From the NCBI RefSeq assembly GCF_036965165.1, contig NZ_JBALOX010000043.1:1-20438 (forward strand): a DNA stretch of 20,438 nucleotides, read 5' to 3'. The stretch comes from Ferdinandcohnia sp036965165 (lineage in GTDB: Bacteria > Bacillota > Bacilli > Bacillales > Bacillaceae_L). Below, piece by piece: positions 8,401-15,905 of the stretch. Position numbers and translations under genes: made by a program. The notes below the pieces were generated by a model. The model saw only the letters and a list, made by a program, of their open reading frames with translations, made no database searches and was not told where the DNA came from. Position 1 is the stretch's first letter. The number at the start of each line of letters is the position of its first letter.

Positions 8401-9468
8401 TCTTTTATCATTTATGAATATCGCTACATCCTCAATTAAATCTTTACTAATGGTTTGATTGCTATTAGAGAAATCAATTGACTCTTCTTTGATAATCCCC
8501 TCTAGTTTCTGTAATAACACAGCCTCTGCATTGGAGCTGTGCAGTACTTTGACTGTAGGAATAATAAAATCGAAGAACTTTGTACGATTGTAGATTAACT
8601 CTGATTCATCCTCTTTAGAAAATATATCGTCTTTTAGTGCATAAATAAATTTTATATCCCTATTCTTTAATCGAGCTGAACTATTAATAGTTGTATTTAA
8701 ACTTCTAAGCCTTTCAAAAACTTGTACATTGCCAAATCGATCCAAATCTTCGAAAACAATATATTTATTATCAGTTTTTTTAAATAGATAGATGATCTCA
8801 TCTAGGTAGTGATTAAAGACGGTATTTCCATCTTGGAAATTGAACTCAATCTTAGTGCTAGCTACACCAAATTTGCTGACACCCAATTTTCTGAAGACTA
8901 AGAGTAACAAATAAATAGCTACTCCTACTAAAAACAAAAAAAGTAACATTGCTAATATTGACAAGCAATAGCTCCAAAAAGCAATCTGTATATTTTCACT
9001 AATATATGTATGGATTCTAGTAAACCATCCTTTACTAATTGTCAGATAAGTAAACACAATTACAATTAATAAAAACATTAATCTACGAAAAACATACCAA
9101 AAAGATAGATCACTAACTTTCGTAAACTTTGAATTTGGAATTTTATTAGGATGAACTTGATAAAACATTTGCTGTAATATCTGCTGCTCTAGTATATTTT
9201 CGCTTATTTCATTATTAGATTCTGATTGAACTTCATCGGTTTGGAATGAAGCAATTGATACTCTCAACATCTTTTCGGCTTTCTTTACATTTTTTTCAAA
9301 ATATGAGTCAATGATTGTCGTTTTCCCTGCTCCGTAACCACCCGTAAGTGCAATATTTTTATTAGATTCATTATCTAAGGCTTCATCTAGAGCTATCAGA
9401 TAAAACTCCGCATCTTCTTCTAGCTTCTTCTTTGCTGCTAAACTTTCAAATTCAATTAATTGTTCCAT
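5458..9468 (-). CDS. YobI-family P-loop NTPase (KAP-like), membrane-anchored
   Basis: Very large protein of 1336 residues. The Walker A motif GGYGAGKTT is at residues 43-51; two hydrophobic segments at about 126-146 and 163-192 interrupt the NTPase domain; Walker B YIVFEDLDR is at 236-244, and a sensor-like FIYALKDDIF follows near 274-283. Membrane insertion between Walker A and B with an FEDLDR Walker B is the hallmark of KAP-type NTPases. The remaining ~1000 residues are helix-rich, acidic and Leu/Ile-rich, suggesting a repeat solenoid scaffold or sensor, but I recognise no catalytic motif in them. The ATG start has GAGGTGAG nine bases upstream. B. subtilis YobI is the named relative. Role unknown; KAP NTPases are suspected in membrane signalling and phage-related conflict. 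It is flanked by non-coding and decayed DNA and by the DUF2971 gene, consistent with an island. Confidence 0.88.
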   Translation of the reverse strand: MEQLIEFESLAAKKKLEEDAEFYLIALDEALDNESNKNIALTGGYGAGKTTIIDSYFEKNVKKAEKMLRVSIASFQTDEVQSESNNEISENILEQQILQQMFYQVHPNKIPNSKFTKVSDLSFWYVFRRLMFLLIVIVFTYLTISKGWFTRIHTYISENIQIAFWSYCLSILAMLLFLFLVGVAIYLLLLVFRKLGVSKFGVASTKIEFNFQDGNTVFNHYLDEIIYLFKKTDNKYIVFEDLDRFGNVQVFERLRSLNTTINSSARLKNRDIKFIYALKDDIFSKEDESELIYNRTKFFDFIIPTVKVLHSSNAEAVLLQKLEGIIKEESIDFSNSNQTISKDLIEDVAIFINDKRTLINICNEFVIYRHRLKNSSITYSHLFAFIVYKNIYPRDYSDLLENRGIVHSVFFEKEQLISSLEERIRELQIISFNGLGSILTEKEDISILFIKKRNLLGKNVIFSQRQINLSGFSTPNHLNAGKQIFQFVTVNKINGEIIINQNESFIERFIDLDDFMTIDSVNYLELYKEFENKKVMKQDEIKEQISKLKGKIKHVRSKSISRLLVEDGIELHIDLSDKRLLHLLIRKNWLNESYEDYLTVFREGTLSSNDNEFIRLVKLGSVEHNLEYDLKNIGKVVEKVRVDDIYSIVALNIVFVEHLLVHRNEANIEKVEKIIDVTFRDIEVNFNLLFEFLLLLKSRETISPLKNLVKDFLNLTISNEIDIWGVTSNIEITEEVKGSYATLIIENADSYRLLGLESSGNLVDFISQQLDVATLPETDEFYDTSATLGVKFTSLEGIPEHAHKKVKEINGYEINLNNLIIILNSNHVSIELIQNEQFVYDYYKSNIGDFLNNVILKQDVYKEEESIFIEFIQENIEDISVNTIESLIGHWDGVIGELSEVKSYIALKKIYELKKFALTWPNISYCKSVYKENNQDFDIDYILSTDENWTEFIKNSYEEVQKAYVKDDKYLDFVNTILQSKSNRETKIKEFIDGLHYYVALVEGANLDQGVLNQLVRSKVLAWDPDTYRSINNIQLKKEYIIDTFKEAQNDLGALIDDDELIWSLELLELLLEYEKFDSNLIEKYLVNRIREIEVQEFKSILDKKLIGHNAKALEIMINDSNEIKLIMYLIYLISNGYHNVVIEVIRNHQISWNHELFDRVKLHDVDSASYLLLVNEEKIQDIQMDQELFESIIKNSDDVQLSLNTIKRASNGLKINAQISNRIFEQLLGASNIVLENMDKDLFVKIVRHLELGNAASFLLHFLKSVQLTRDEIFDILSKLVHPFDSIKKNGKSFEITVTNEDLVELLEYFKSDPLEVIYEYEELEKGYLVRNKRK

Positions 9469-9570
9469 ATTGTTTTCTCACCTCATATTCCAGAACGAAG
9501 GAAAAAACTGTGAATACTTAGTCACAGGAACCAAGTTTTTTGTTTTCCTTATAAAGTCCATTTTTACTAC

Positions 9571-9619
9571 ATTGTACCAAATATCGACAATGATTACTTC
9601 TATATGTGAATAGTAATCA
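9571..9619 (-). promoter_or_regulatory. Candidate promoter and operator of the YobI-like gene
   Basis: On the minus strand TGGTACAAT (9571-9579) is an extended -10 element, about 100 bases before the NTPase start; no good -35 is present. Over the -35 position lies a perfect 8-bp inverted repeat, TGATTACT (9591-9598) and AGTAATCA (9612-9619), a good place for a repressor or activator. Confidence 0.4.
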
Positions 9620-9745
9620 AACTTTAAGTGCTGTCTGAAGGGAGCTGATTTGTAATAGTTTAACCATGTAAACGTAGGAAAATGCCCCGTCATTTCGAGC
9701 ATGCGATTGACAGGCAAAAACAACACATCAAGAGGGGTGCTTATT

Positions 9746-9940
9746 ATGCTAATTTTTTTATTAGAGAACAGTACCAGTTCTTTTTCTCTAATGGAAATTA
9801 ATTAATTTGACGGAATGGACAAAGATCAACTTAAAGAATTTATGACTGATTATTTTAATGAAGACGGACAACATTAACTATACGATGATTATGAAGAAAA
9901 GGAAGAGGAAGAGGAAGAAGAAAATGTACGGATTCATTAA
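9746..9940 (+). pseudogene. Small gene interrupted by two in-frame TAA codons
   Basis: An ATG at 9746 with GAGGGG eight bases before it opens a frame that hits TAA at 9803 and again at 9875, then ends at TAA 9938. All three pieces stay in one frame. The middle piece (MDKDQLKEFMTDYFNEDGQH) and the last piece (LYDDYEE, a run of seven consecutive Glu, then NVRIH) look like the acidic C-terminus of one small soluble protein. Single-base changes could explain either stop. A hairpin at 9984-10016 follows. Most likely a decayed gene; stop-codon read-through is an unlikely alternative. Family not recognised. Confidence 0.45.
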
Positions 9941-9983
9941 TTTCAGTAAATATTAGGTCAAAAATTTAGTTATTTACTTCAGA

Positions 9984-10016
9984 TAAAAGTGCACCCATAG
10001 TAGGAATGCGCTTTTA
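9984..10016. terminator. Hairpin terminator after the broken small gene
   Basis: AAAAGTGCA and TGCGCTTTT arms (one G-T pair) around a partly unpaired loop, with A-runs on the left and T-runs on the right. The T-rich sequence after it on the + strand suits termination of the + strand remnant. Confidence 0.55.
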
Positions 10017-10154
10017 TACTTTAGTATTTTTTATATTCTTATAATACAGAGTTTTACAGCTCCTATTTTCACATGAAGGTAATCGTATTTTATTTGTAGG
10101 CAATAATTTCTTCAAATAAATACCGCATTTATGTGACTTAAAAATAAATCAAGA

Positions 10155-10199
10155 TTAATTCAACACCAACTTCGCAACCGCCTCTACATGTGCCAAGTT
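10155..10199 (-). pseudogene. Remnant of a gene 3' end, TrmA/RumA methyltransferase-like tail (right copy)
   Basis: Reads NLAHVEAVAKLVLN-stop on the minus strand, with no intact gene upstream. Over the last 12 codons it shares 26 of 36 bases with the left copy (4042-4077), and nine codons, including the stop, have the same meaning. Six of the ten base differences are silent, so both were once under coding selection. Immediately upstream (toward higher coordinates) the frame does not continue into a recognisable protein. The area 9941-10310 otherwise holds no gene. Confidence 0.5.
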
Positions 10200-10310
10200 T
10201 ATGTGGCAACCCACGGGGTGCTGGTGAGTTTTTCAAATTGTAATTAGACCGAATAAAGGCTCTCAAAATTTTAAAAAGGTTAAACCATATTTCAATTAAA
10301 ATTAGTTAAG

Positions 10311-10347
10311 AAATGAGGAGCTTGTATAAATCCAAAGCTCCTCATTT
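10311..10347. terminator. Terminator downstream of fbp
   Basis: AAATGAGGAGCTT (10311-10323) and AAGCTCCTCATTT (10335-10347) pair perfectly around an 11-base loop. T-rich sequence lies on both outer sides when read outward, so it may work in both directions. It is 54 bases after the fbp stop. Confidence 0.75.
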
Positions 10348-10400
10348 ATTTATTCTTATTGTGCTATTAATCTTATAACTTATTTATCAAATAGTTATAT

Positions 10401-12335
10401 TTACTTCATATAACGATACTCCATCAAACTCTTCAAAGCAGAGACCTCCTCTAATAATTCCTTCCCAACATTCGTTTCCAGTACCATTTTTCTTTCTACC
10501 ACTTCGTCTACTAGTCTTTTCACGGATAAAACATCCATGCCATTATGTAAGACATTTTCTTTGGAATTAAATTGTTTATGGGCAACCAATTTCATACCAA
10601 ATGAATTATATAATAAGGTATATCCTGCTATCCCAGTAGTTGATTGATAGGCCTTCGAAAAGCCTCCGTCAATAACAATCATTATTCCATTTGCTTTAAT
10701 TGGGTCTTCCCCTTCGATTTCTTTAACAGGTGTATGCCCATTTATGATATGACCATGATCCGGATTTAGATGAAATTCTGCTAAAATTTTGCGGCAGATT
10801 TCTTCCTTTTCTCGTAAATAGTAATATGGATTCTTTTTTTCTTTATGAGTCTCTTTATCTTTAATAAAGTACCTTTCAAAGGTAGTCATTTCTCTTTTAC
10901 CGAAGAGTGATGAATATTCGCCTGTCCATAAATACCAGACCATATCTGTCGAAATATCATCGTTTTTTTCAGGATGTGCGAAAGCATATCGTAAATGATG
11001 TTCAAATACATCCAATAAATCTCGACCTTCATATGTTGTATTTTCAATCACCATTTTTTCCATATTTCCTTTGTCATCTAAAGGTATACAGCCGTGTATC
11101 AATAAGTTACCATTGTATTTCAAATATAGGCTGCCTTTCTTCATAAGGAAGTTCATATGTCTAGCCAACTTTTCCGAATGCTGTACAGAAAATAATAATT
11201 TATCTATTACCTGTTGTTCTTCCTCTAACAATTGACATGGGTTTTCTGGGTTCACAGTTGCAAAGCAAGTATTCTCCAGTGGATATTTCTTTCCATGAAT
11301 CACTATTTCGTTTTTATTATAATTAATTTTCTCAAGTAACAACCTTCCCGACATATTAAAGAATGGTCGTCTCTTGATGATAGGAATTTCAAGTTTGAAC
11401 TGAATCATGGCAATTGCTTGATGAATTTTTGTTATTTGTAATTCTTCTTCCTCTGATAGGTTATTTCCAGAGGTTTTCTTTGGCCTAAAAACTGGGTTGT
11501 CCTTATAGTATTTCTCAGCTAAATTTAGAAGTGGTCGAAGATTGATTCCATACACATCTTCAATAATATCCAAATTATCATACCGAGCACTAATACGGAG
11601 AATATTAGCTAGACAAACCTTGGAACCAGCATACGCACCTAGCCATAATACATCATGATTTCCCCACTGAATATCAACAGAATGGTAATTAATGAGTGTA
11701 TCCATAATTTGATGAGGCTCAGGTCCACGATCATAAATGTCCCCTACTACATGAAGATGGTCCACAACCAATCTCTGCGTACAATATGCAAGGCCAATAA
11801 TAAGCTTATCAGCCTGATTCAGAGAAATAATTTGCTGAACAATTTTTGTGTAATAAGGTTTTTTATTTGTGAATTCCTCTTCAGTTTTGTATAATAACTC
11901 TTCTATAATATAAACAAACTGTTCAGGCAATGCTTTACGTAATTTAGAGCGTGTATATTTGGAAGAGGCAAAAGAAATGAGCTTCATCATTTGATTAATA
12001 GTTTCAGCATACCAGCCGTTTAATTCCTGCTTATTTTCAAAGCTATTCTTAATTAACTGTAATTTTTCTTCAGGATAATAAACCAAAGTCGTCAATTCAT
12101 TGATATCTTTCTCAGATAATACATCCTTAAAAAGTTCTTCTACTTTCTCTTTTACTCTCCCAGATCCATTTCTCAGTACATGTTGAAAAGACTGGTACTC
12201 ACCATGTAAATCACTGACAAAATGTTCTGTTCCCTTTGGTAGATTAAGAATAGCTTCCAAATTTATAATTTCCGTAACCACTTTTTCTTCGGTATCATAT
12301 TTTTCTGCCAGCAAATCTAAGTATTTTTTATCCAA
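10401..12335 (-). CDS. fbp: Class III fructose-1,6-bisphosphatase
   Basis: Hydrolyses fructose-1,6-bisphosphate to fructose-6-phosphate, the gluconeogenic step, in the cytoplasm. This is the Bacillus-type enzyme with a calcineurin-like metallophosphatase fold. Metal-site motifs are visible: SDLHGEYQSFQ near residue 41, VVGDIYDRGPEP at 196-207, WGNHD at 224-228, INGHTPVKEIEG and VIDGGFSKAYQ in the C-terminal third. Length of 644 residues is complete; B. subtilis Fbp has an N-terminal extension of some 25 residues that is absent here because an in-frame TAG lies just upstream. The start is therefore TTG at 12333-12335, with AGGGAG 11 bases before it. A gluconeogenic enzyme is useful when growing on glycerol-like carbon, but it is not physically in the downstream operon. 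Confidence 0.97.
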   Translation of the reverse strand: MDKKYLDLLAEKYDTEEKVVTEIINLEAILNLPKGTEHFVSDLHGEYQSFQHVLRNGSGRVKEKVEELFKDVLSEKDINELTTLVYYPEEKLQLIKNSFENKQELNGWYAETINQMMKLISFASSKYTRSKLRKALPEQFVYIIEELLYKTEEEFTNKKPYYTKIVQQIISLNQADKLIIGLAYCTQRLVVDHLHVVGDIYDRGPEPHQIMDTLINYHSVDIQWGNHDVLWLGAYAGSKVCLANILRISARYDNLDIIEDVYGINLRPLLNLAEKYYKDNPVFRPKKTSGNNLSEEEELQITKIHQAIAMIQFKLEIPIIKRRPFFNMSGRLLLEKINYNKNEIVIHGKKYPLENTCFATVNPENPCQLLEEEQQVIDKLLFSVQHSEKLARHMNFLMKKGSLYLKYNGNLLIHGCIPLDDKGNMEKMVIENTTYEGRDLLDVFEHHLRYAFAHPEKNDDISTDMVWYLWTGEYSSLFGKREMTTFERYFIKDKETHKEKKNPYYYLREKEEICRKILAEFHLNPDHGHIINGHTPVKEIEGEDPIKANGIMIVIDGGFSKAYQSTTGIAGYTLLYNSFGMKLVAHKQFNSKENVLHNGMDVLSVKRLVDEVVERKMVLETNVGKELLEEVSALKSLMEYRYMK

Positions 12336-12376
12336 AGTGATAAATTCTCCCTATTAATTGTTTAATTGCTTTCATT

Positions 12377-12382
12377 ATTATA
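12377..12382 (-). promoter_or_regulatory. Possible -10 element of fbp
   Basis: TATAAT on the minus strand, 41 bases before the fbp start, with a weak GTGAAC at the -35 position 16 bases away. The rest of 12336-12556 holds no gene. Confidence 0.35.
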
Positions 12383-12556
12383 TACGATTCCTAAAACTGT
12401 TCACCTTCAAATTACTTTGGTGCTACGTTATATTTACTGTTAAAAATAGCTCAACTATAGCTGACTTTACCATAATTTATTTCTTCTGCTAGTTTGATAG
12501 CTTTTCTATTGCTTTACTATTTAAACACTAATCTTTTCTTCAATGTTCTTAGACTA

Positions 12557-13576
12557 TTAATTTAATGAGATTTCAACAATTTTTTGGCATAGCGTGTCAT
12601 AGTCTATACCAGCTACTTTTGCTTCTTGAGGAAATAGACTAGTATGTGTCATACCTGGTAAGGCATTTGCTTCTAAGCAAATAAACTCATCGTTTTCATC
12701 TAAGATAAAATCAATACGAGAATAAACACCTAAACGTAAAGCTTTATGAACCTTGATAGCATAATCTTGTATTTTTTTGGTTAGATGAGCATCAATTTCT
12801 GCTGGACAAATTTCTGTTGCGAGTCCATTTTGATATTTTACTTTGTAATCGTAAAATTCATTTGAAGGAACTATTTCAATAACAGGCAATGCCTTATTTT
12901 CTAAAATACCAACCGAAAATTCACGTCCAACTATTCTTTTTTCTACAATTATATAACTTTCGTATTTTTTTGCGTGTTTAATTGCATTTTTCAATTCCTC
13001 TTCATTTCTAGCCATAGATATTCCTACACTTGAACCAGCACTACATGGTTTAATAATGCATGGGAAAGGTATTTCTAGCTGAATTTCCTCTGAATTTGTA
13101 TCGATTAAAACCCATTCTGCAGTTGGGATATTCTCACTTACTATTAACCTTTTTGTTAGATCTTTATCCATAGCTAAAAGACAGCCTGTATACCCGCTTC
13201 CCGTATATTTAATTCCATAATTATCAAAAGTGGCTTGAAGTTGACCATTTTCCCCTATTGAGCCATGCAACGCAATAAAAACAATATCAGCAATTTTACA
13301 TAACTCTAGAATATTTTCGCCGATTAACTCATTCCTATTTTTATTCTTACGTTTTAGTTCTTCTAAATCGGGTTCTTCTGGAGAGACAGAATGGCTATAT
13401 TTGAATCCAGTTTTAAATAACCCATTTATATTCTCATCATTCTGTATCCCTTCATAAACATCGACTAATGCAACTTTATGACCAGACTTCATCAGTGAGT
13501 TTGCTATTAAACTCCCTGATGATAAAGAAACATCTCTTTCGGGACTATATCCACCTGCAAGTACAACAATTTTCAT
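12557..13576 (-). CDS. ddl: D-alanine--D-alanine ligase
   Basis: ATP-grasp enzyme joining two D-alanines for peptidoglycan precursors. Visible motifs: GGYSPERDVSLSSG at the N-terminus, HGSIGENGQLQATF, MDKDLTKRLI at the ATP-grasp start, IKPCSAGSSVGIS (P-loop-like Gly-rich loop), EFYDYKVKYQNG (omega-loop) and CLEANALPGMTHTSLFPQ (Mg2+ and product site). The Tyr in KVKY predicts D-Ala-D-Ala rather than D-Ala-D-lactate activity, where Phe is usual. Length of 339 residues is normal. ATG start with AAGGCGGG upstream. The metal-binding motif has EAN in place of the common EIN, a mild variation. It stands alone, behind a terminator and after the DeoR gene, so it is probably not part of the glycerol-like operon. 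Confidence 0.95.
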   Translation of the reverse strand: MKIVVLAGGYSPERDVSLSSGSLIANSLMKSGHKVALVDVYEGIQNDENINGLFKTGFKYSHSVSPEEPDLEELKRKNKNRNELIGENILELCKIADIVFIALHGSIGENGQLQATFDNYGIKYTGSGYTGCLLAMDKDLTKRLIVSENIPTAEWVLIDTNSEEIQLEIPFPCIIKPCSAGSSVGISMARNEEELKNAIKHAKKYESYIIVEKRIVGREFSVGILENKALPVIEIVPSNEFYDYKVKYQNGLATEICPAEIDAHLTKKIQDYAIKVHKALRLGVYSRIDFILDENDEFICLEANALPGMTHTSLFPQEAKVAGIDYDTLCQKIVEISLN

Positions 13577-13687
13577 ATTTCTATTCCCGCCTTTTTTGTT
13601 ATATAGGCTTTCTTTAAAATTTAATATATGAATTTTATCGCTTTTTCTTTATGTTAGAGTTCTTGAATGATTGAAATTTGAAACCTA

Positions 13688-13740
13688 TTTAAAAAAAGAG
13701 ACTCTAAAAAGTCGAATTCTCAACTTTTTAGGTCCCCCTC
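13688..13740 (-). terminator. Terminator after the DeoR gene
   Basis: Minus strand: GGGAC plus CTAAAAAGT pair with ACTTTTTAG plus GTCTC (one bulged base), followed by seven T. It closes the transcription unit that begins with the permease or dehydrogenase gene. Confidence 0.85.
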
Positions 13741-13746
13741 TTAAGT

Positions 13747-14511
13747 TCACTCATCTGCTACAATTACTTCCATGCCTATCTCATATAACTTCTCTATCAA
13801 AGATTTTGATGTCTCTTTATTCGTAATAAGAGTATCTATTTCATGAATATCTACCGTTTTATATATGGCGATAATGTCCATTTTAGAGTGGTCAGCAAGT
13901 GCATAACTTCTTTTTGAATGTTTTATCATAATCCTTCGAATTTCGGATTCTCCTAAATGATAATCAGTGAAACCACTATCTAATGACAATCCTCCCACAC
14001 CAATAAAGGCTTTATCAATAAAAATATCTTGTACGCTTTTATTACTAATTGGCCCGGATAGAGACAATTCTTCTCCTCGTAATTCTCCACCGCTTAATAT
14101 GACCTTAACTCCAGGAGCATTGGCCAATTCTATGGCAATCAGTAAAAAGTTAGTAATAACAGTCAGATTTTTTCTTTCTTTCAGTCTCTTTGCCATCATT
14201 AAAGTAGTTGTACCAACATCTAGAAAAATTGCATCGCCATCTTCTACAAATCCTGCAGCTATATCTGCTATCCGCTCTTTTTCATTAACGCTTGTACTAA
14301 CTCTTTTAGAATAAGATGGTTCGATATTTGTTTTATTTAACAGGGCTCCACCATGTACTTTCTTGATAAGGCCAGTTTTTTCGAGCTCTGCTAAATCTCT
14401 ACGAATTGTTTGCTTGGTAACTCCAAGTCTTTCCGAAAGCTCGGAGATTCGAATGATATTATTTTCTTCTAACTGTGTAAGTATTTGACTATGCCGTTCT
14501 TCTTGTAACAT
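13747..14511 (-). CDS. DeoR/GlpR-family transcriptional repressor
   Basis: Sugar-phosphate-responsive repressor of 254 residues. The N-terminal HTH includes RISELSERLGVTKQTIRRDL and LEKTGLIKKVHGGALL (about residues 17-57). The C-terminal DeoRC sensor shows DVGTTTLMMAKRL, ILSGGELRGEELSLSGP, KAFIGVGGLSLDSGFTD and ALADHSKM, the usual phosphosugar-binding layout. ATG start with AGGTGATAG before it. It is the last gene of the unit, 81 bases after the CoxG-like gene; a TATAAT lies in that gap but lacks a clear -35, so extra local transcription is possible. By position it should control the kinase/dehydrogenase genes, with the phosphorylated substrate (for example glycerol-3-phosphate) as inducer. 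The repeated AACAAAAAG and TAAAACAACA motifs near 17323-17505 are the best operator candidates. Confidence 0.92.
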   Translation of the reverse strand: MLQEERHSQILTQLEENNIIRISELSERLGVTKQTIRRDLAELEKTGLIKKVHGGALLNKTNIEPSYSKRVSTSVNEKERIADIAAGFVEDGDAIFLDVGTTTLMMAKRLKERKNLTVITNFLLIAIELANAPGVKVILSGGELRGEELSLSGPISNKSVQDIFIDKAFIGVGGLSLDSGFTDYHLGESEIRRIMIKHSKRSYALADHSKMDIIAIYKTVDIHEIDTLITNKETSKSLIEKLYEIGMEVIVADE

Positions 14512-14592
14512 TCTATCACCTAAATCTTTTTAGAAAAATTATACAATACTTTATGAATCCATTACTAGAAGAACAAGTGAATACTTATCTTC

Positions 14593-15042
14593 TTAAGCCC
14601 GAGCGAATAAAGACTGTACATTTTCAGCAAATTCATCAGCAGACTTTTTAACAGTTCCTTTCATTAAAACATCTCCCAAGGAAGCTAAACGGCCTGTCAT
14701 TTGCAAATCCATATCATATGTTACCTTTGTTTTATTTGTTTCGATTTCTTCTAGACCTACAGTCATAGTTGCTTTAAAAAGTCCCGCTAACTTCATTGGT
14801 TTTCCAACCATTTCAACAATTAACTTCTCACCCTCAACTGCATCTTTTAAAACACCATTTGCTTTGAAGTTTATTTTCATAAACTTAGTTTTTACTTCCA
14901 TAGTTGCTTCATATTCTGTATCACTATGAGCAACCAGATCCTTACATCCAGGAACACATCCAGCAAGTTTTTCAACATCCATAAAAATATTCCACACACT
15001 CTGTTTATCGGCATCAATAACTAGGAAATCTGAAACTTTCAT
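14593..15042 (-). CDS. CoxG-like SRPBCC family protein
   Basis: Small soluble protein of 149 residues with the SRPBCC (START-like) hydrophobic-pocket fold. CoxG features are visible: an N-terminal MKVSDFLVIDADKQSVWNIF strand-helix, the LAGCVPGCKDL motif at about 27-37, and a C-terminal amphipathic helix after GDVLMKGTVKKSADEF. CoxG proteins accompany molybdenum CO dehydrogenases, and I recall reports that they bind menaquinone and link the enzyme to the membrane quinone pool. No CO dehydrogenase genes are here. Instead it is the third gene after the GlpA-like and GlpB-like flavoproteins, with a five-base gap and its GGAGG made by the last codons of the preceding gene. I infer that it serves those flavoproteins, possibly as the quinone carrier; a lipid-binding or maturation role is also possible. 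Confidence 0.85.
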   Translation of the reverse strand: MKVSDFLVIDADKQSVWNIFMDVEKLAGCVPGCKDLVAHSDTEYEATMEVKTKFMKINFKANGVLKDAVEGEKLIVEMVGKPMKLAGLFKATMTVGLEEIETNKTKVTYDMDLQMTGRLASLGDVLMKGTVKKSADEFAENVQSLFARA

Positions 15043-15047
15043 CTTCT

Positions 15048-15905
15048 TTAGCCTCCTACGTTTTGTCTAGTTAAAAAATTTTCAATGATTTCGGACGTTT
15101 TTGTTGAAAATACATCAAATTGGTCAGCTTTATTCGCGCAACTACCAATAGCAATAACATTTGGTATATTTGTTTTTCCATCTTCATCCACTTTTATAAA
15201 CAAATGTTCATCTAGGTCTACCATCGATCCTTTTAAGTAGAAAGTACATGGAATCGTTCCTTCACTATAGATAAAAGTATCACATGGAATATTGTAAATT
15301 TCTCCATCTTCTGTATTCTCTATTTCAACTCCAGTGACTCGTGAGTTTCCTTTTATGTTTTTTATTTTCGCAAATTCACTTTTTATACTATTGACATCTG
15401 CACCATTTTCTTTTGAAAGGTCTGCAACAGCCTTTGCTATTTTACTATTTTCAATAATAACCATGTCTTTTCCAGGTAAATAACCTCTATCCAACAATTC
15501 TAAAGCCATTAGAGAAGTCATCACCCCTGCCGGGCGCGAACCAGGAATCTTATTTCCTTCTCTTGGTTTTTCCATAGATCCCGAACTAAAAATAACTTTT
15601 TTAGCTTCAATATCTTGTGAACCATTCGGAGTTTGAATACTAATTTGATGATTTTCACCATTTTCTCCTTCAAAAAATCCTACTACCGTTGCTTGATACC
15701 AAAATTCATAAGGTAGTTTATCTGCTTGACTTACAATCTCTTTTTCTTTCAAAAAATCTTCCCTATCAAATATAGTTGATCCAAAGCCGCCCTTTTGTTT
15801 CTCGTAATCAACGATTAATACATTGTTTATACCTAATTCCTGCGCCTTATTAGCGGCTGTAAGACCTGTAATACCAGCACCTATAATAACTAATTCATAT
15901 GACAT
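15048..15905 (-). CDS. Short FAD/NAD(P)-dependent oxidoreductase, GlpB/TM1433-like partner subunit
   Basis: Flavoprotein of 285 residues with an N-terminal dinucleotide fold (IIGAGITGLTAANKA, residues 7-21), a middle segment with VIFSSGSMEKPREG, and a C-terminal IPNVIAIGSCANKADQFDVF that positions the isoalloxazine. It is shorter than the ~400-residue partners seen in glycerol-3-phosphate dehydrogenase operons of Thermotoga and clostridia, and lacks their conserved Gly/Cys/His-rich segment (LGGILQQC type) after the first Gly-rich motif; here that region reads GGFGSTIFDREDF. ATG start overlaps the preceding stop by one base (TAATG) with a run of G as ribosome binding site, so translation is coupled. 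Expected to take electrons from the upstream dehydrogenase subunit. Exact acceptor not readable. Confidence 0.82.
   Translation of the reverse strand: MSYELVIIGAGITGLTAANKAQELGINNVLIVDYEKQKGGFGSTIFDREDFLKEKEIVSQADKLPYEFWYQATVVGFFEGENGENHQISIQTPNGSQDIEAKKVIFSSGSMEKPREGNKIPGSRPAGVMTSLMALELLDRGYLPGKDMVIIENSKIAKAVADLSKENGADVNSIKSEFAKIKNIKGNSRVTGVEIENTEDGEIYNIPCDTFIYSEGTIPCTFYLKGSMVDLDEHLFIKVDEDGKTNIPNVIAIGSCANKADQFDVFSTKTSEIIENFLTRQNVGG

Noticed and set aside
9478..9726. 82-codon minus-strand ORF just upstream of the YobI-like gene, starting with GTG
   Set aside because: No ribosome binding site at its start, composition rich in aromatic residues without any family look, and a likely promoter and inverted repeat for the NTPase lie inside it. 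Its end overlaps the NTPase ribosome binding site, so a coupled leader ORF cannot be fully excluded.
13967..14314. 115-codon + strand ORF opposite the DeoR gene
   Set aside because: Antisense shadow of the conserved DeoR coding sequence.
14512..14592. TATAAT in the gap before the DeoR gene as a separate promoter
   Set aside because: No -35 element at a fitting distance; kept only as a remark under the DeoR gene.
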